Of a DNA stretch of 64,000 bases, positions 54,988 to 64,000 are shown one piece after another. The notes under the pieces were generated by a model that made no database searches, was not told the DNA's origin, and was given only the letters and a program-made list of their open reading frames with translations. The stretch's first letter is position 1; the number at the start of each line of letters is the position of its first letter. Both the position numbers and the translations under genes were made by a program. The stretch is from Acorus gramineus (Eukaryota; Streptophyta; Magnoliopsida; Acorales; Acoraceae), in NCBI GenBank assembly GCA_030737835.1, contig CM060850.1, positions 11,521,571 through 11,585,570 on the forward strand. Reading direction: 5' to 3'.

Positions 54988-57773
54988 ATGCTTCGCTCAG
55001 TGACTAATAGTGATTCATCTGCTCCCTTTTCTGCTTCTACTACGGTGACAGGTAACCTTACCTCCTCATGGATTCTTGACTCTGGGGCTTCCCATCATAT
55101 GACTTCTCAGGCATCTTTTATTAGTCGTCCTACTCGCGTGTTTTCCACTCCTGTTATTCATACGGCAGATGGGACTCCTCTGTTTGTGTCGAGTTCTGGT
55201 TCTCTTGCTGATCCTTCTCATCGATTTCAACTTCCTAATGTTTTTCATGTTCCTAGTCTATCACTAAATTTGCTTTCTGTTGGTCAAATTACGGATTATG
55301 ATTGTCTCATTACTTTTGATTCTTCTACTTGTTCTATACAGGATCGTCGTACAGGGAAGCAGATTGGGACAGGCTCTAGACACGGTGGGCTCTACTACAT
55401 GGATCATCTTCATATTCCTTCATCTTCTGCAGCTTCTGCTCGCTTGATTTCTTCTTCTCCTTCCTCCTTTGATGTATGGCACCGCCGTCTTGGCCATCTC
55501 TCTCCTCCAAGACTTCGTTATCTAATAAGTACCGGTCTTTTAGTTTCCTTTTCAAAAACTGAGCTTCAAACATGTGTGGCTGCAAGTTGGCAAAACACTT
55601 GGCTCTTTCATTTCCTACTAGTAAACACATTTCTGCTTCTCTTTTATTATAGTCCTCCTAATTATTCTCGTCTTCGTGTTTTTGGATGCACGTGTTTTGT
55701 CCTACTTCCTCCTCTTGAGCGTACCAAGTTGTCTCCTCGTTTCACTCTGTGTCTCTTTCTTGGGTACAGTAATGAGATCAAAGGATATCGATGCTATGAT
55801 CCTGTTGCTCGTCGTCTTCGGACATCTTGTCATGTCACATTCTTTGAGAATCATCCATACTACGCTCTTCGCTCGCCTCCTGTTCCTCTTCCCCCATCCA
55901 CGGTTGAGGAAGTCACATTTTTGGACTTTTCTATTCCTGATTTCTCATCTTCATCTTCTGCTCCTCAGTCATCTATTCCGTCTGTACCTGACCACTCTTC
56001 CTCGTCAGTCCCATCTTCACCCTTGCCGTCTTCGTCAACTTCTTTTCTGGATGATTCACGTGGGACGGTCTTGTCTACTCCTACACCTATTCCTGATGCT
56101 GCTTTGCCAGAAGACGATTCTGCTTCCGCACCAGTTGCTCCTCGTCGCAATCCACCTCGCGCTCGTCGACCTCCTCAACGACTTAGCTTGGTTGCCTCTG
56201 ATTCTTTTTCTCCTAGTTTTCAGTGTTTTCTTTCAGCTGTTTCCACTCATTGGGAGCCCCAATCATATCGTGAGGCTGTCGGCATTCCAGAATGGGAAGG
56301 TGCTATGGCAGAGGAGCTTAGTGCATTACAACGCACTCATACGTGAAAAATTGTACCACTTCCTCCAGGGAAGACTCCTATCAGCTGTAAGTGGGTTTAT
56401 AAGATCAAGACCAACTCTGATGGTTTGATTGAGCGTCACAAGGCTCGGTTGGTTGCCCGTGGTTTCACTCAGCAGCATGGTATTGATTATGATGAGACAT
56501 TTGCTCCTGTAGCGAAGATGATGACTGTTCGTACTTTGATTTCTGTTGCTTCTGTTCGTCAATGGCCCATTTATCAGCTTGATGTCAAGAACGCTTTTCT
56601 TCATGGTGATTTATCAGAGGAGGTTTACATGACTCCTCCGGGTCTTCCTCATTCATCTGGTCATGTATGCCATCTTCACCGCGCTCTCTATGGTCTCAAG
56701 CAGGCTCCTCGTGCTTGGTTCGCTCGATTCACTGATGCTATCTGTGCTGCTAGGTTTGTTCCAAGTTCCTCTGATCCAGCTTTATTTGTTCACACCTCTG
56801 GTCCTCATCGTACTATCCTGCTGCTTTATGTTGATGACATGATCATCACCGACGATGATTCGTCTCATATACAGTCGGTCAAGCAACATCTTCAGCGTCA
56901 ATTTGAGATGAAAGATCTTGGCAAACTTTGCTATTTTCTAGGCTTGGAAGTTGCTTCTGCGTCGCGTGGTTATCTTCTCTCCCAACGCAAGTATACTGCT
57001 GACTTGATCGACCGTGCCTGTCTGACTGATGATCGCATTTCTCCCACTCCTATTGAGCTTCATGCTAAGCTCTGGCCTGACGATGGAGAACCACTTTCTG
57101 ATGTTACTCGTTATAGACAGCTTGTTGGAAGCCTCGTCTATCTCACTGTCACTCGTCCTGACATTGCCTATGCTGTGCATATTGTCAGTCAGTTTGTCGC
57201 TGCCCCTCGTACTGTTCATTATGCAGCAGTTCTTCGGATTATACGCTATCTACGTGGCACTATATCTCGTGCTCTGCTGTTACCGTCTTCTTCTACTCTT
57301 GAACTTCGCGCTTATACTGATGCTGATTGGGCAGGAGATGTCACAGATCGAAAATCCACAACTGGTATATGTGTCTTTCTTGGGACTCTCTTATATCTTG
57401 GAAGGCCAAGAAACAAGACATTGTTTCTCGTTCGAGTGCTGAGGCCGAATATCGTGCTATGGCATCTGCTACTGCTGAGGTTGTTTAGCTTCAGCGCCTC
57501 CTCTCTGACATGGGCGTCATTCTATCTGCGTCTACTCCTCTATATTGTAATAACAAGAGCGTCATTCAGATTGCTAGCAATCCAGTATTTCATGAACGTA
57601 CAAAGCACATCGAGATCGATTGTCACTTCGTCCGTCATCATTTTATTGCGGGCACTATATCACTCCCATATATTTTCTCTTCTCTTCAGTTATCAGACTT
57701 TTTCACAAAGTCTCATACACTTCAGCGGCATGGTTTCTTGTTGAGCAAACTCTCGGTGTATGATCCACCATGA
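54988..57773 (+). pseudogene. Copia POL region (PR, INT remnant, RT, RNase H)
   Basis: Protease: WILDSGASHHMT with DSG near 55078. Integrase: the zinc-binding start VWHRRLGHLSPPRL near 55473, then a shifted CKLAKH remnant. The DDE core of some 200 residues is missing, and the sequence resumes at YSRLRVFGCTCFVLLPP near 55662. RT: TGA at 56344-56346 for a Trp codon, then KARLVARGFTQ, YQLDVKNAFLHGDL and the catalytic YVDD at 56827-56838. RNase [17 protein letters not shown] near 57313, then a frameshift near 57380 and a stop near 57488; the C-terminal part HIEIDCHFVRHH is in another frame and ends at 57773. It cannot make working enzymes. Confidence 0.93.
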
Positions 57774-57774
57774 G

Positions 57775-57786
57775 TTTGAGGGGGGG
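57775..57786 (+). other. Polypurine tract
   Basis: TTTGAGGGGGGG directly before the right LTR, the plus-strand primer site typical of LTR retrotransposons. Confidence 0.85.
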
Positions 57787-57912
57787 TGTTAAATGTATAT
57801 ATATGTTAGGGTTAAGGGTAGATTAGTTTTTTCCTTGTTTTCCTTTTTGTACTATAAATATTGGATACAAACCCTAATAAGATTCTTGATTCATTCTTTT
57901 CATATTCTAACA
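57787..57912 (+). repeat. Copia 3' LTR
   Basis: 126 bp, starting TGTTAAATGTATATATATG and ending TATTCTAACA, followed by ATCTC. Five differences from the left LTR (about 4 percent). Confidence 0.95.
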
Positions 57913-58016
57913 ATCTCCATGTATCTTTTTTTTGTGATCATATGTGTTTGCTGGTTTTGGTGTTGGTTTGGTTTTGTGGTTGGGGAGGGGTCTGATGGGG
58001 TGTGGGGGTGTGCCAT
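57913..58016 (-). pseudogene. N-terminal piece of the split sulfotransferase
   Basis: The ATG at 58016 opens a 34-residue stretch ending TKKRYMEI that leads in frame into the main exon at 52849 once the retroelement is skipped. KYMEII-PTLP is a usual SOT N-terminal motif, which supports this start over the other minus-strand frame here. A weak TATA-like AT stretch lies at 58083-58090. Confidence 0.85.
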
Positions 58017-60239
58017 GAAGAATGGTTTTCAGTAGAGAATTGAATGTGTGAATACAGATGTTTGTCTTTGGGGTGAGACTGATATATAATACCAAAGACT
58101 ATTTGCACTATTTTTGTACATTGTATAGTCTAACTCGCATCAATGTAAACATAATATATAATAATACACACTGCAGTACTGTACAGTACGGTAGGTGAAA
58201 ATCATGATTGAACTAATTTAATTATCACAAAAACAGAGTCCAGCTAAACGTATTTTCTAACTCTACGTTAATCTTACATTATAAAAAATCAAAGAAATGA
58301 AAATCGATCCATGCAGGAGTTGTTCTTTAGCTAGAGTCACATGTCTACTCTCTTATATATGTTTATTAAAGATTTGTGACAAGGCCAAGTTGTCGAATTA
58401 TTGAGTCTCATTAATTGCACAAATCATATATGTCAGTTTGATAGATATGGTTTATAAAGAGAATTTTTTTTTTTTTTTAATAATAGGATATTTCAAATGT
58501 TATTTACATGGGCGTTTCGATTAGAATATAATAAGAATAAACTTCAAACTAGTGCAATCAGTATAAAAACTATTATTTCCCTCACAATCATTAAATTAGA
58601 TTGGGTGGATCATCATTGGAGATTTTATCGATATCTTTAATATCTAATTCTCTCTCATTTAGACAATGTTTCTTTTTTTTTTATCTTCACCTCTTGTATG
58701 CTTTGCACAGCAATAAAATCGAGGCAAGTTTCCTACCATTTCTATTAAACAAAAAAAAAAAATGCTTTCCTTGTTGAGTTGTTGTTTGTAAAATCACAAT
58801 CAATTCATTAAAAACACATTTCCTCTTCTTATAATTCAATTTAATTATTCTCATTATTTTTTTTATTGGTATCGGAATCGTTTTGTGGGGGGTGATGAGA
58901 TGAGTCGTAGGAAAACCACCTGTATATATTAATTATTTATATAATTGTCTTTTCGTACACGCATATGTTTCAAGTGTATATTTTTTTTTTCATTGTGAGT
59001 CTAAAATAACAATCAATCCATTAAAAAAGCACATGTTTTTAGGCGGTGGGAGGCCAGGTGATTAAGCTTTTTAATCTTTTTTCCTTATTCTCCCATTATT
59101 TATGGGAAAAAGATACACTCAACTACATTTATCAATAAAAACTCAGATCTCATATGTTTTTTTTTTTAAATAGTAAACATCATCTAATGAGATATATGCT
59201 TTGATAAAAAATGCATATCGCTCCATTTCAAATTGAATGAACCCATTTTTAGCAAGTGTAAGAAAAAATTCAATTACGTATATACATCATCTAACGAGGT
59301 ATATACTTAATTAAATCTGTAAGGAGGTATATAAGGTCTGTGTTTTGGACTGAGAATAAAACTGAGTGTAGCAGCACTCTTATTCATGTGGTTGTAATAT
59401 TTTATTGGGCGATACAAAAAATTATTGGTTCTTTAGCTAGAATCATGAATTTGCTTTTATATAATATATACATCGAGTTCGAATGACCATGATTACAAGT
59501 GATGTAGATTGAAAAATAATATGTTCAGTCCTATTTGCATAGCTATCTGCAGTTTGTATCGATTTTTATTAAAAAGTATACATTTACTTGTTGAAGTAAG
59601 TACTGTTATAAAAAATAAACTATAAACCGAGAACACTAGTGTATTCTTTTTTCTATGAAAATAATAAAAAATTTTAATTTTCAAACAGTGTGATAATATA
59701 ATATATACTGTGTATAAATTGAAAAAAGAAAAAATCTTTTTAAAAACCATCAATCACAACACACAGTGTGATAGAAATAAAAGATAGGGGTCTACCAAAA
59801 AGATTACCCTAATCTAAAATTGGATGAGATATGAGAGAGTAGCCGAATGGGGGTATTAATGAGGGCGCAGATGGCGGTGTCGCTCACGCGGTCCGGACAG
59901 AGAAGAGATGAAGGTGGTGTCACTCGCGCGGTCTGGGCAGAGAAGAGATGAAGGCGGTGTCGCTCACGTGGCGCAGGCGGAGAAGAGATGAAGGCAAAGA
60001 GTGGAGAAGAGACGGAAAGAGTGGCCGAGTGGGGCGGCTCGCAGAGTAAACAAAGACGGCTCGCAGTCGCTGAGAGTAAAAAAGAAAAAGTTGGGGCATC
60101 ACATTCACTTCATGGGCTTGGTTGGTTTTAAACTTGTGGGCTCGGCTTTTTTTTTTTTCTTTTTTTTGTGGAGGACTTGTGGTTGTGGGCATAGTTGGTT
60201 ATGGGTTATGATTTATGGGGTTGTTATGGACTTGCGGAT
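58017..60239. other. Intergenic DNA with minisatellite
   Basis: AT-rich with T-runs and no recognised gene. A copy of the AT-rich dispersed repeat lies at 59150-59350. From about 59870 to 59995 a unit of some 43-53 bp (AGAAGAGATGAAGGCGGTGTCGCTCACGCGG) repeats three times. Confidence 0.45.
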
Positions 60240-60495
60240 ACAAAAAAAATTGTTAAGTAAGAAATAAAATTGTGGGTCAATTAATACTAATAGTCATGTA
60301 ATATATGAGCATATATTAATAAAACAATCGGGTCTCGGGTCCAAAAGAATCGGGGCCGGGTGGATCCAGAACCGACCCGTTTGTATGTTCGGATCCACTG
60401 GGTCCGATCCAAGTCGGGTCAGGTATATTATACGTATAATTGGGTTCGGGTCGGGTCGGCTCCAGGTCTGAACCTGACCCTTTGATAGGCCTACT
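60240..60495. mobile_element. hAT fragment related to the element at 7969
   Basis: Shares ACTAATAGTCATGTAATATATGAGCATATATTAATA (in inverted form near 8140) and a GGACCCG / CGGGTCC-rich stretch, ending CTTTGATAGGCCTA at about 60494. It is the right end of a related hAT copy in reverse orientation. The other end and target duplication were not found; the GC-rich minisatellite just to the left may be part of it. Confidence 0.6.
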
Positions 60496-60811
60496 TTTCT
60501 CCTCATCTCCAATTTGAATTATGCTTATTTTGATCACCTCTGAAATGGATAAATATGAGGGATGTTACACACAATATAATCTCTTTTACAACCTCTATTA
60601 CAGTCTTATATACTTCGTTAATTAGTGTCATATATTCACTTTAATGGGATATATGCTTTGATACAAATTTCTTACATTTTCAGTCAATGCATCTATGCAA
60701 TTCATTAGACTACATGCTTCATTTTTTTATAAAAATATGTACCTATAAGTACACGATTTAAAACAAAATTAAAACATATCTAAAACTGATTCGTATAATT
60801 CCCTATATAAG
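60496..60811. repeat. Dispersed AT-rich repeat, copy before a SOT pseudogene
   Basis: Carries TTACACACAATATAATCTC, TTTAATGGGATATATGCTTTG and CAATGCATCTATGCAATTCA, seen also near 43850-43930. It supplies a TATATAA box at 60804-60810 only just before the ATG at 60812. Confidence 0.45.
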
Positions 60812-62394
60812 ATGATCAAAACCATCAACAGTAAACCAATTCCCCCTACTGCTCTATTTGCATCTCCAATACAAAATAGCATCCCCACAAAGTCCCTCAA
60901 TGACCTCCAAAGACCAACAGCTGATCAAGAGTCCTACAACAGATACAAATACCTAATCTCCACCCTCCAAACCCAATGTTGGGGCCACGCCGGCAGCGAT
61001 CTCCTTCAAAACCATGGTTTCTGGTCCCCTCCATCCCATTGGAGGGGCTAATGGCTGCCCGTGATCGCTTCATCGCCCAACCCACCGACGTAATCCTCGT
61101 ATCACCTTTCCCAAATCCGGCACGACTTGGCTGAAAGCCCTCACCTTCGCCACTGTCAACCGCAACCACCCCCTGTCAATGTTGGTATATATCGCTCTTA
61201 TATCATTTATTGTTGTTTCTAATAAATAAATAAAGACACTAAGAGACACACACTTTTGTGGAATTATTTCTCCTCTTTTTGTTGATTTATTATTATCCAT
61301 ATCAAACTGATATCAAATCAAATATCTTTTCATTATGGATAATGTTAGATATAATCTCAAATGTTGTTTCACGAACAATCTGCACATTTTTTATTTTTAA
61401 AAAATAATAAACCTTGATAAAAAAATATATCATTTTATTTCGAATTGAATGAACTTATTTTTAATAAGTGTAAAAAAATTAATTAACAAGATATATACCT
61501 CATTTTGCTGGATGACTAAGAAAAAATATGAGACTATATATGGGCTATAAAAAAAAAAATTGAGCCTGAAAGCGTCCTCTTATTATTTCAATGTTTTTCC
61601 TTGATAGAAAGTGTGATTCTCCTCTTTTTTGATTTGCAACTTCCAACAGTCGAAGCAAAACCCCCATGAGTGCGTCCCATTCATGTCCTACCTCTACAGT
61701 GATGGCCGCCTCTCGAAACCTCAACTCCCTCCCCGCGCAGAGGCTCTTCGCGGTCCACGTCCCCTTCTCTCTGTTGCCTGAGTCTGTGTTGGACTCCGGC
61801 TGCCGGATCGTGTACCTGTGCCGCGATCCGAAGGACAACTTTGTCTCTCTCTGGCATCACATTTTCGCGCTGGAGAGCACGCAGGGGCTTGCGTACCACT
61901 CGTTCGATGAGGTTTTCGAGCTCTTCTGCTCGGGCGTCTCCATGGGGTGGCCGATATGGGAGCATGCGTTGGGTTACTGGAGAGAGAGCTTGCAAAGGCC
62001 GGAGAGGGTGATGTTCATGAAGTATAAAGAAATGAAGGGGGACACAGGAGGGAGTTTGAAGAGGTTGGCTGAGTTCATTGGGTGTGAAATGGAGAACAAG
62101 GAGTTCTTCAAGAAAGGTGAGGTCGGGGATTAGAAGAGTCATCTCACGGTGGAGATGGCGGTGCGGCTTGATCAGATCACCGAAGAGAAGTTGAGGGATC
62201 TGGGTTGGACTTTTAGAAAGTCCCATTTGGAAACGGATCTTGGCATTAGCTTTAATAAGAAAGCTTGGTTTAAATTCGAGTTTGGAGGAATCTGCATCTC
62301 CAGCGATTATGGGAAAACTATCTTTAGAATATGTTTTTGCAAAAATAATGTCTATAAGCAACTTTTAGTGAAGCTGCAACTTTTTTCGATTTGA
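60812..62394 (+). pseudogene. Sulfotransferase split by a solo LTR
   Basis: Plus-strand SOT. N-terminus with ADQESYNRYKYLISTLQTQC and an extra base near 61050; AARDRFIAQPTDVIL; a 1-nt loss near 61100; P-loop TFPKSGTTWLKAL; then a 469-bp LTR at 61180. Removing the LTR and one target copy joins NRNHPLS to KQNPHECVPFMSYLYSDGRL in frame. Then come another frameshift near 61730, catalytic-His segment FAVHVPFSLLPES, IVYLCRDPKDNFVSLWHH, and LGYWRESLQRPERVMFMKYK. About 37 residues are deleted after EFIGC, and FFKKGEVGD is followed by TAG at 62131-62133 in place of Trp, then HLTVEMAVRLDQITEEKLRD. It is heavily damaged and non-functional. Closest to the copy at 51129-58016. Confidence 0.92.
61180..61648. 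mobile_element. Solo LTR (469 bp) in the sulfotransferase
   Basis: Begins TGTTGGTATATATCG and ends GCAACTTCCAACA, giving inverted TGTTGG/CCAACA tips. Flanked by GTCAA (61175-61179) and GTCGA (61649-61653), a 5-bp target duplication with one mismatch. Contains ATGGGCTATAAAAA near 61535 as a possible promoter and a stretch similar to the AT-rich dispersed repeat. No internal coding region remains. Confidence 0.8.
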
Positions 62395-62755
62395 GAAACT
62401 TAGCTTCCTTCAAATCTAAAAACATGCCAAACTATTTCAATGTTTGATCTTCATATCATGTCATCTATCACACTTTGGGACGTTTTTGGTAGGAATTGTA
62501 GTCTCCAGTGAAACATTAACGTGCTAAAGTTAGAGTTTGACAGATCGAATCACTCAAACTCATTAATTAAGATTTAAAGAGATTACCTTTTTTCCAGAAA
62601 TGATACGTACACTGTCCATGTGAATATAATTCTTCTGATCATGGATTTCTAAACTTATATCACATTAATCCGAATGGGTCGATCCACCTGAGTTTTTAAA
62701 TAAAGATGTTATTAATTACCCAAATTTTCATGCACGGATAAAGAACTTTGCTATG
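62395..62755. other. 3' flank of the SOT pseudogene
   Basis: AT-rich. The stretch 62595-62720 (GAAATGATACGTACACTGTC, GAATATAATTCTTCT) resembles 42485-42760, suggesting an old shared flank or repeat. No gene. Confidence 0.4.
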
Positions 62756-64000
62756 CAAGCCCCATCAAATATACCTCCCCTCCACATATCCCATGAGTTG
62801 TTAAAATGTCATTGGCTATCTTGTTGATTTTTATAAAAGGACAAAAAACTAAATACTATGGTACCTCTCATTAATACACTTTCTTGGTCGTGATTTCCCT
62901 CTTTTTCAGTTTTTCTCATTCGTCTTCCCGTCCCTCTCAGCGAGCCAAACAATTTCAAAAAAACTTAGGGTAAATGTGAATCGAAATCACACCAACAAAT
63001 AATCCCCCTTTTGTCTAAACCGACGAAGAAAACCTAAAATTCCTTTGCAGAATCGATTTAAAAAAAAATTTCTTCTTTCATTAGTTTCAACACCAGCCAA
63101 AAAATGGGTATGCAATATTTGAAAAAACTGCTTTGTTATTTTTCAAGATCTTATGATTACATGAATATGATGTTTTTGTTTTTTTTTGTCTAGGTTCCTT
63201 TTTTTTTCTTTTCGAATGGATACAAAAGTAAATAACCTTTTTTTTTTTACAGATAACTGAAATGTATATCCATTTTTGTTCTTGTTTGCAATAAATTGTA
63301 ACTGACAATCAGATGAATATAACTAGATTTAAGTAATATGTATTTTCAGTTTGTTTAATGTTACTGTTATGCGCAATGTAACTATATTTAAATGCGACTA
63401 ACTGTAAGTAGATACTGGTGTATATAAGTGTTTAGTAAATGTAACTAACTATTAGAGGAATCTAAACAAATTTAACGAATATGTGTATTCGGTTTTGTTT
63501 AATGACAATCTTTTGCTGAATGAAACTTTCTTTAGGATGCAATCAACTTTTTTAAGTTTTGTATGTATGCATGTCATGATTTATGTATATTTTTTTATCA
63601 TTATATTATTTTTGTTGTTACTGATATGCACAATGTACCTAACATCTCTTCATAGTAATTATATGTTAATGTAAATTTCTTTGAATTCATTTTTTTAATT
63701 AATATATATTTTCAGTTTGTTTCATGTTACTACTATGCAGAAGATAACTATGAAATGTAACTAACTGAAAATAACTACACAGTAAATATAACAAACTATT
63801 TGACGAACGTGCAGGTAGATTTTTTCGGTGAATCTTTGCAATGCCAAAACCTTGACTACGAGCAAAATTGTTATAAAACTATCGCACATCTTCTTCTGTA
63901 TCGAATGTCATTCAAACACTTAGCGCAATTGCTTCTGCACATTGCTGCTTAACTTCAATAATGAAATCTTTCTGTGGGCTGCCTTCCACAGAAAATGTAA
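62756..64000. mobile_element. FAR1-domain element, cut by the window edge
   Basis: The left 200 bp (ATCCCATGAGTTGTTAAAAT..CTCATTAATACAC) is organised like the ends of the 1.3-kb repeats at 12838 and 34918 but is diverged, and the interior also has many GTAAC / TTAAATGT motifs. At its right side, minus strand, lies a FAR1-like N-terminal domain. This suggests a MULE related to the FAR1/Jittery type. The right end lies outside the window. Confidence 0.45.
63809..63998 (-). pseudogene. FAR1-like (MULE-derived) DNA-binding domain fragment
   Basis: On the minus strand QQCAEAIALSV-stop-MTFDTEEDVR-stop-FYNNFARSQGFGIAKIHRKN. The pattern F.TEE.....FY..YAR..GFGI.K is that of the FAR1 DNA-binding domain found in FHY3/FAR1 regulators and in Jittery-type MULE transposases. 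Two in-frame stops (about 63912 and 63879) break it. The reading ends near CTACCTGCAC|GT, perhaps a splice donor, and starts beyond the window. Zinc-binding Cys/His residues downstream are not visible here. Confidence 0.6.

Larger units (their letters stand above)
52855..57912 (+). mobile_element. Ty1/copia LTR retrotransposon, 5.06 kb, defective
   Basis: Two 126-bp LTRs (TGTTAAATG...TCTAACA) with five mismatches, an ATCTC target duplication, a tRNA-Met-type primer site after the left LTR and a G-rich polypurine tract before the right LTR. Domain order GAG, protease, integrase remnant, reverse transcriptase, RNase H is the copia order. Defects: frame breaks after GAG, most of the integrase core deleted, a TGA in place of Trp at 56344-56346, and a frameshift in RNase H near 57380. 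It is inserted in antisense orientation to the host sulfotransferase. Confidence 0.95.
51129..58016 (-). pseudogene. Sulfotransferase split by a copia element
   Basis: Three pieces on the minus strand make one SOT. The N-terminus (57913-58016) begins MAHPHTPSDPSPTTKPNQHQ and reaches YMEII. The main exon (52185-52849) resumes at PTLPKNQGWGKGKTLYQYQG and carries P-loop PKSGTTWLKALAF, ATHIPFSSFPQS with the catalytic His, and LIYLCRDPKDSFVSVWHFF. The last exon (51129-51605) has VRRISSFMGCPFG and RRGEVGEWKNYLSTEMAEQI. If the retroelement and one ATCTC target copy are skipped, the first two pieces join exactly in frame. The intron (about 51606-52184) holds a MITE. The 3' end of the main exon has a 20-nt direct repeat that blurs the donor, and the last exon runs about 60 residues past the usual end. 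All key residues remain, so loss is recent. Function lost by insertion. Confidence 0.9.

Overview
The window looks like nuclear DNA of a flowering plant. It is AT-rich and intron-bearing, and it carries plant cytosolic sulfotransferases, a SABATH-type methyltransferase relic, Ala-tRNA copies and a full set of plant transposons (copia, long solo LTR, L1 LINE, hAT, CACTA, MULE, MITEs). Nothing here fixes the order or species. No bacterial, viral, plasmid or CRISPR features were seen.

The only complete, uninterrupted host gene is a single-exon PAPS-dependent sulfotransferase (SOT) on the minus strand at 3925-5016. Around it lies a SOT graveyard: a frameshifted 3' half (10362-10776), a twice-repeated P-loop scrap (31424-31610), a full-length copy with a stop in the P-loop (33714-34777), a middle fragment beside Ala-tRNA copies (39471-39719), a last-exon fragment next to a CACTA end (50403-50640), a gene split by a copia element (51129-58016), and a gene split by a solo LTR (60812-62394). 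A four-exon SABATH methyltransferase pseudogene sits at 19077-20536. The SOT copies fall into sequence subgroups: 10362, 33714 and 39471 share a WDHQL motif, while 50403, 51129 and 60812 resemble one another. This fits local duplication followed by decay and heavy transposon traffic.

Layout. 1-5 kb: CACTA end, a 108-bp tandem repeat and the intact SOT. 5-16 kb: a foldback element, a hAT element with an exact 8-bp target duplication, a SOT fragment and a 1.3-kb repeat. 16-24 kb: a 1.2-kb GTGCTGTTTGG-ended element, the SABATH pseudogene and two small MITEs. 25-29.5 kb: a MULE with 65-bp inverted ends, an internally deleted transposase and a possible convergent second gene. 30-33 kb: a second GTGCTGTTTGG element, the P-loop scrap and a very GC-rich hairpin element set inside TA arrays. 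33.7-39 kb: a SOT pseudogene, the second 1.3-kb repeat, and a long-inverted-repeat element carrying a Nudix gene scrap and a LINE piece. 39-41.6 kb: a tandem duplication with two tRNA-Ala copies, a 913-bp transposon (with its empty site in the sister copy) and a LINE tail. 44-47.6 kb: a 3.56-kb putative solo LTR with a 1-kb GC-rich core. 50-58 kb: SOT fragments and the copia insertion. 60.8-64 kb: the LTR-split SOT and an element with a FAR1-like domain running off the edge.

I see no coordinated new pathway or defence system. What is unusual is how clearly several disruption events can be read: two SOT reading frames that rejoin exactly when an LTR element is removed, a transposon with its empty site alongside, a 23-nt inverted templated copy inside the SABATH pseudogene, and a host-gene scrap carried by an inverted-repeat element.
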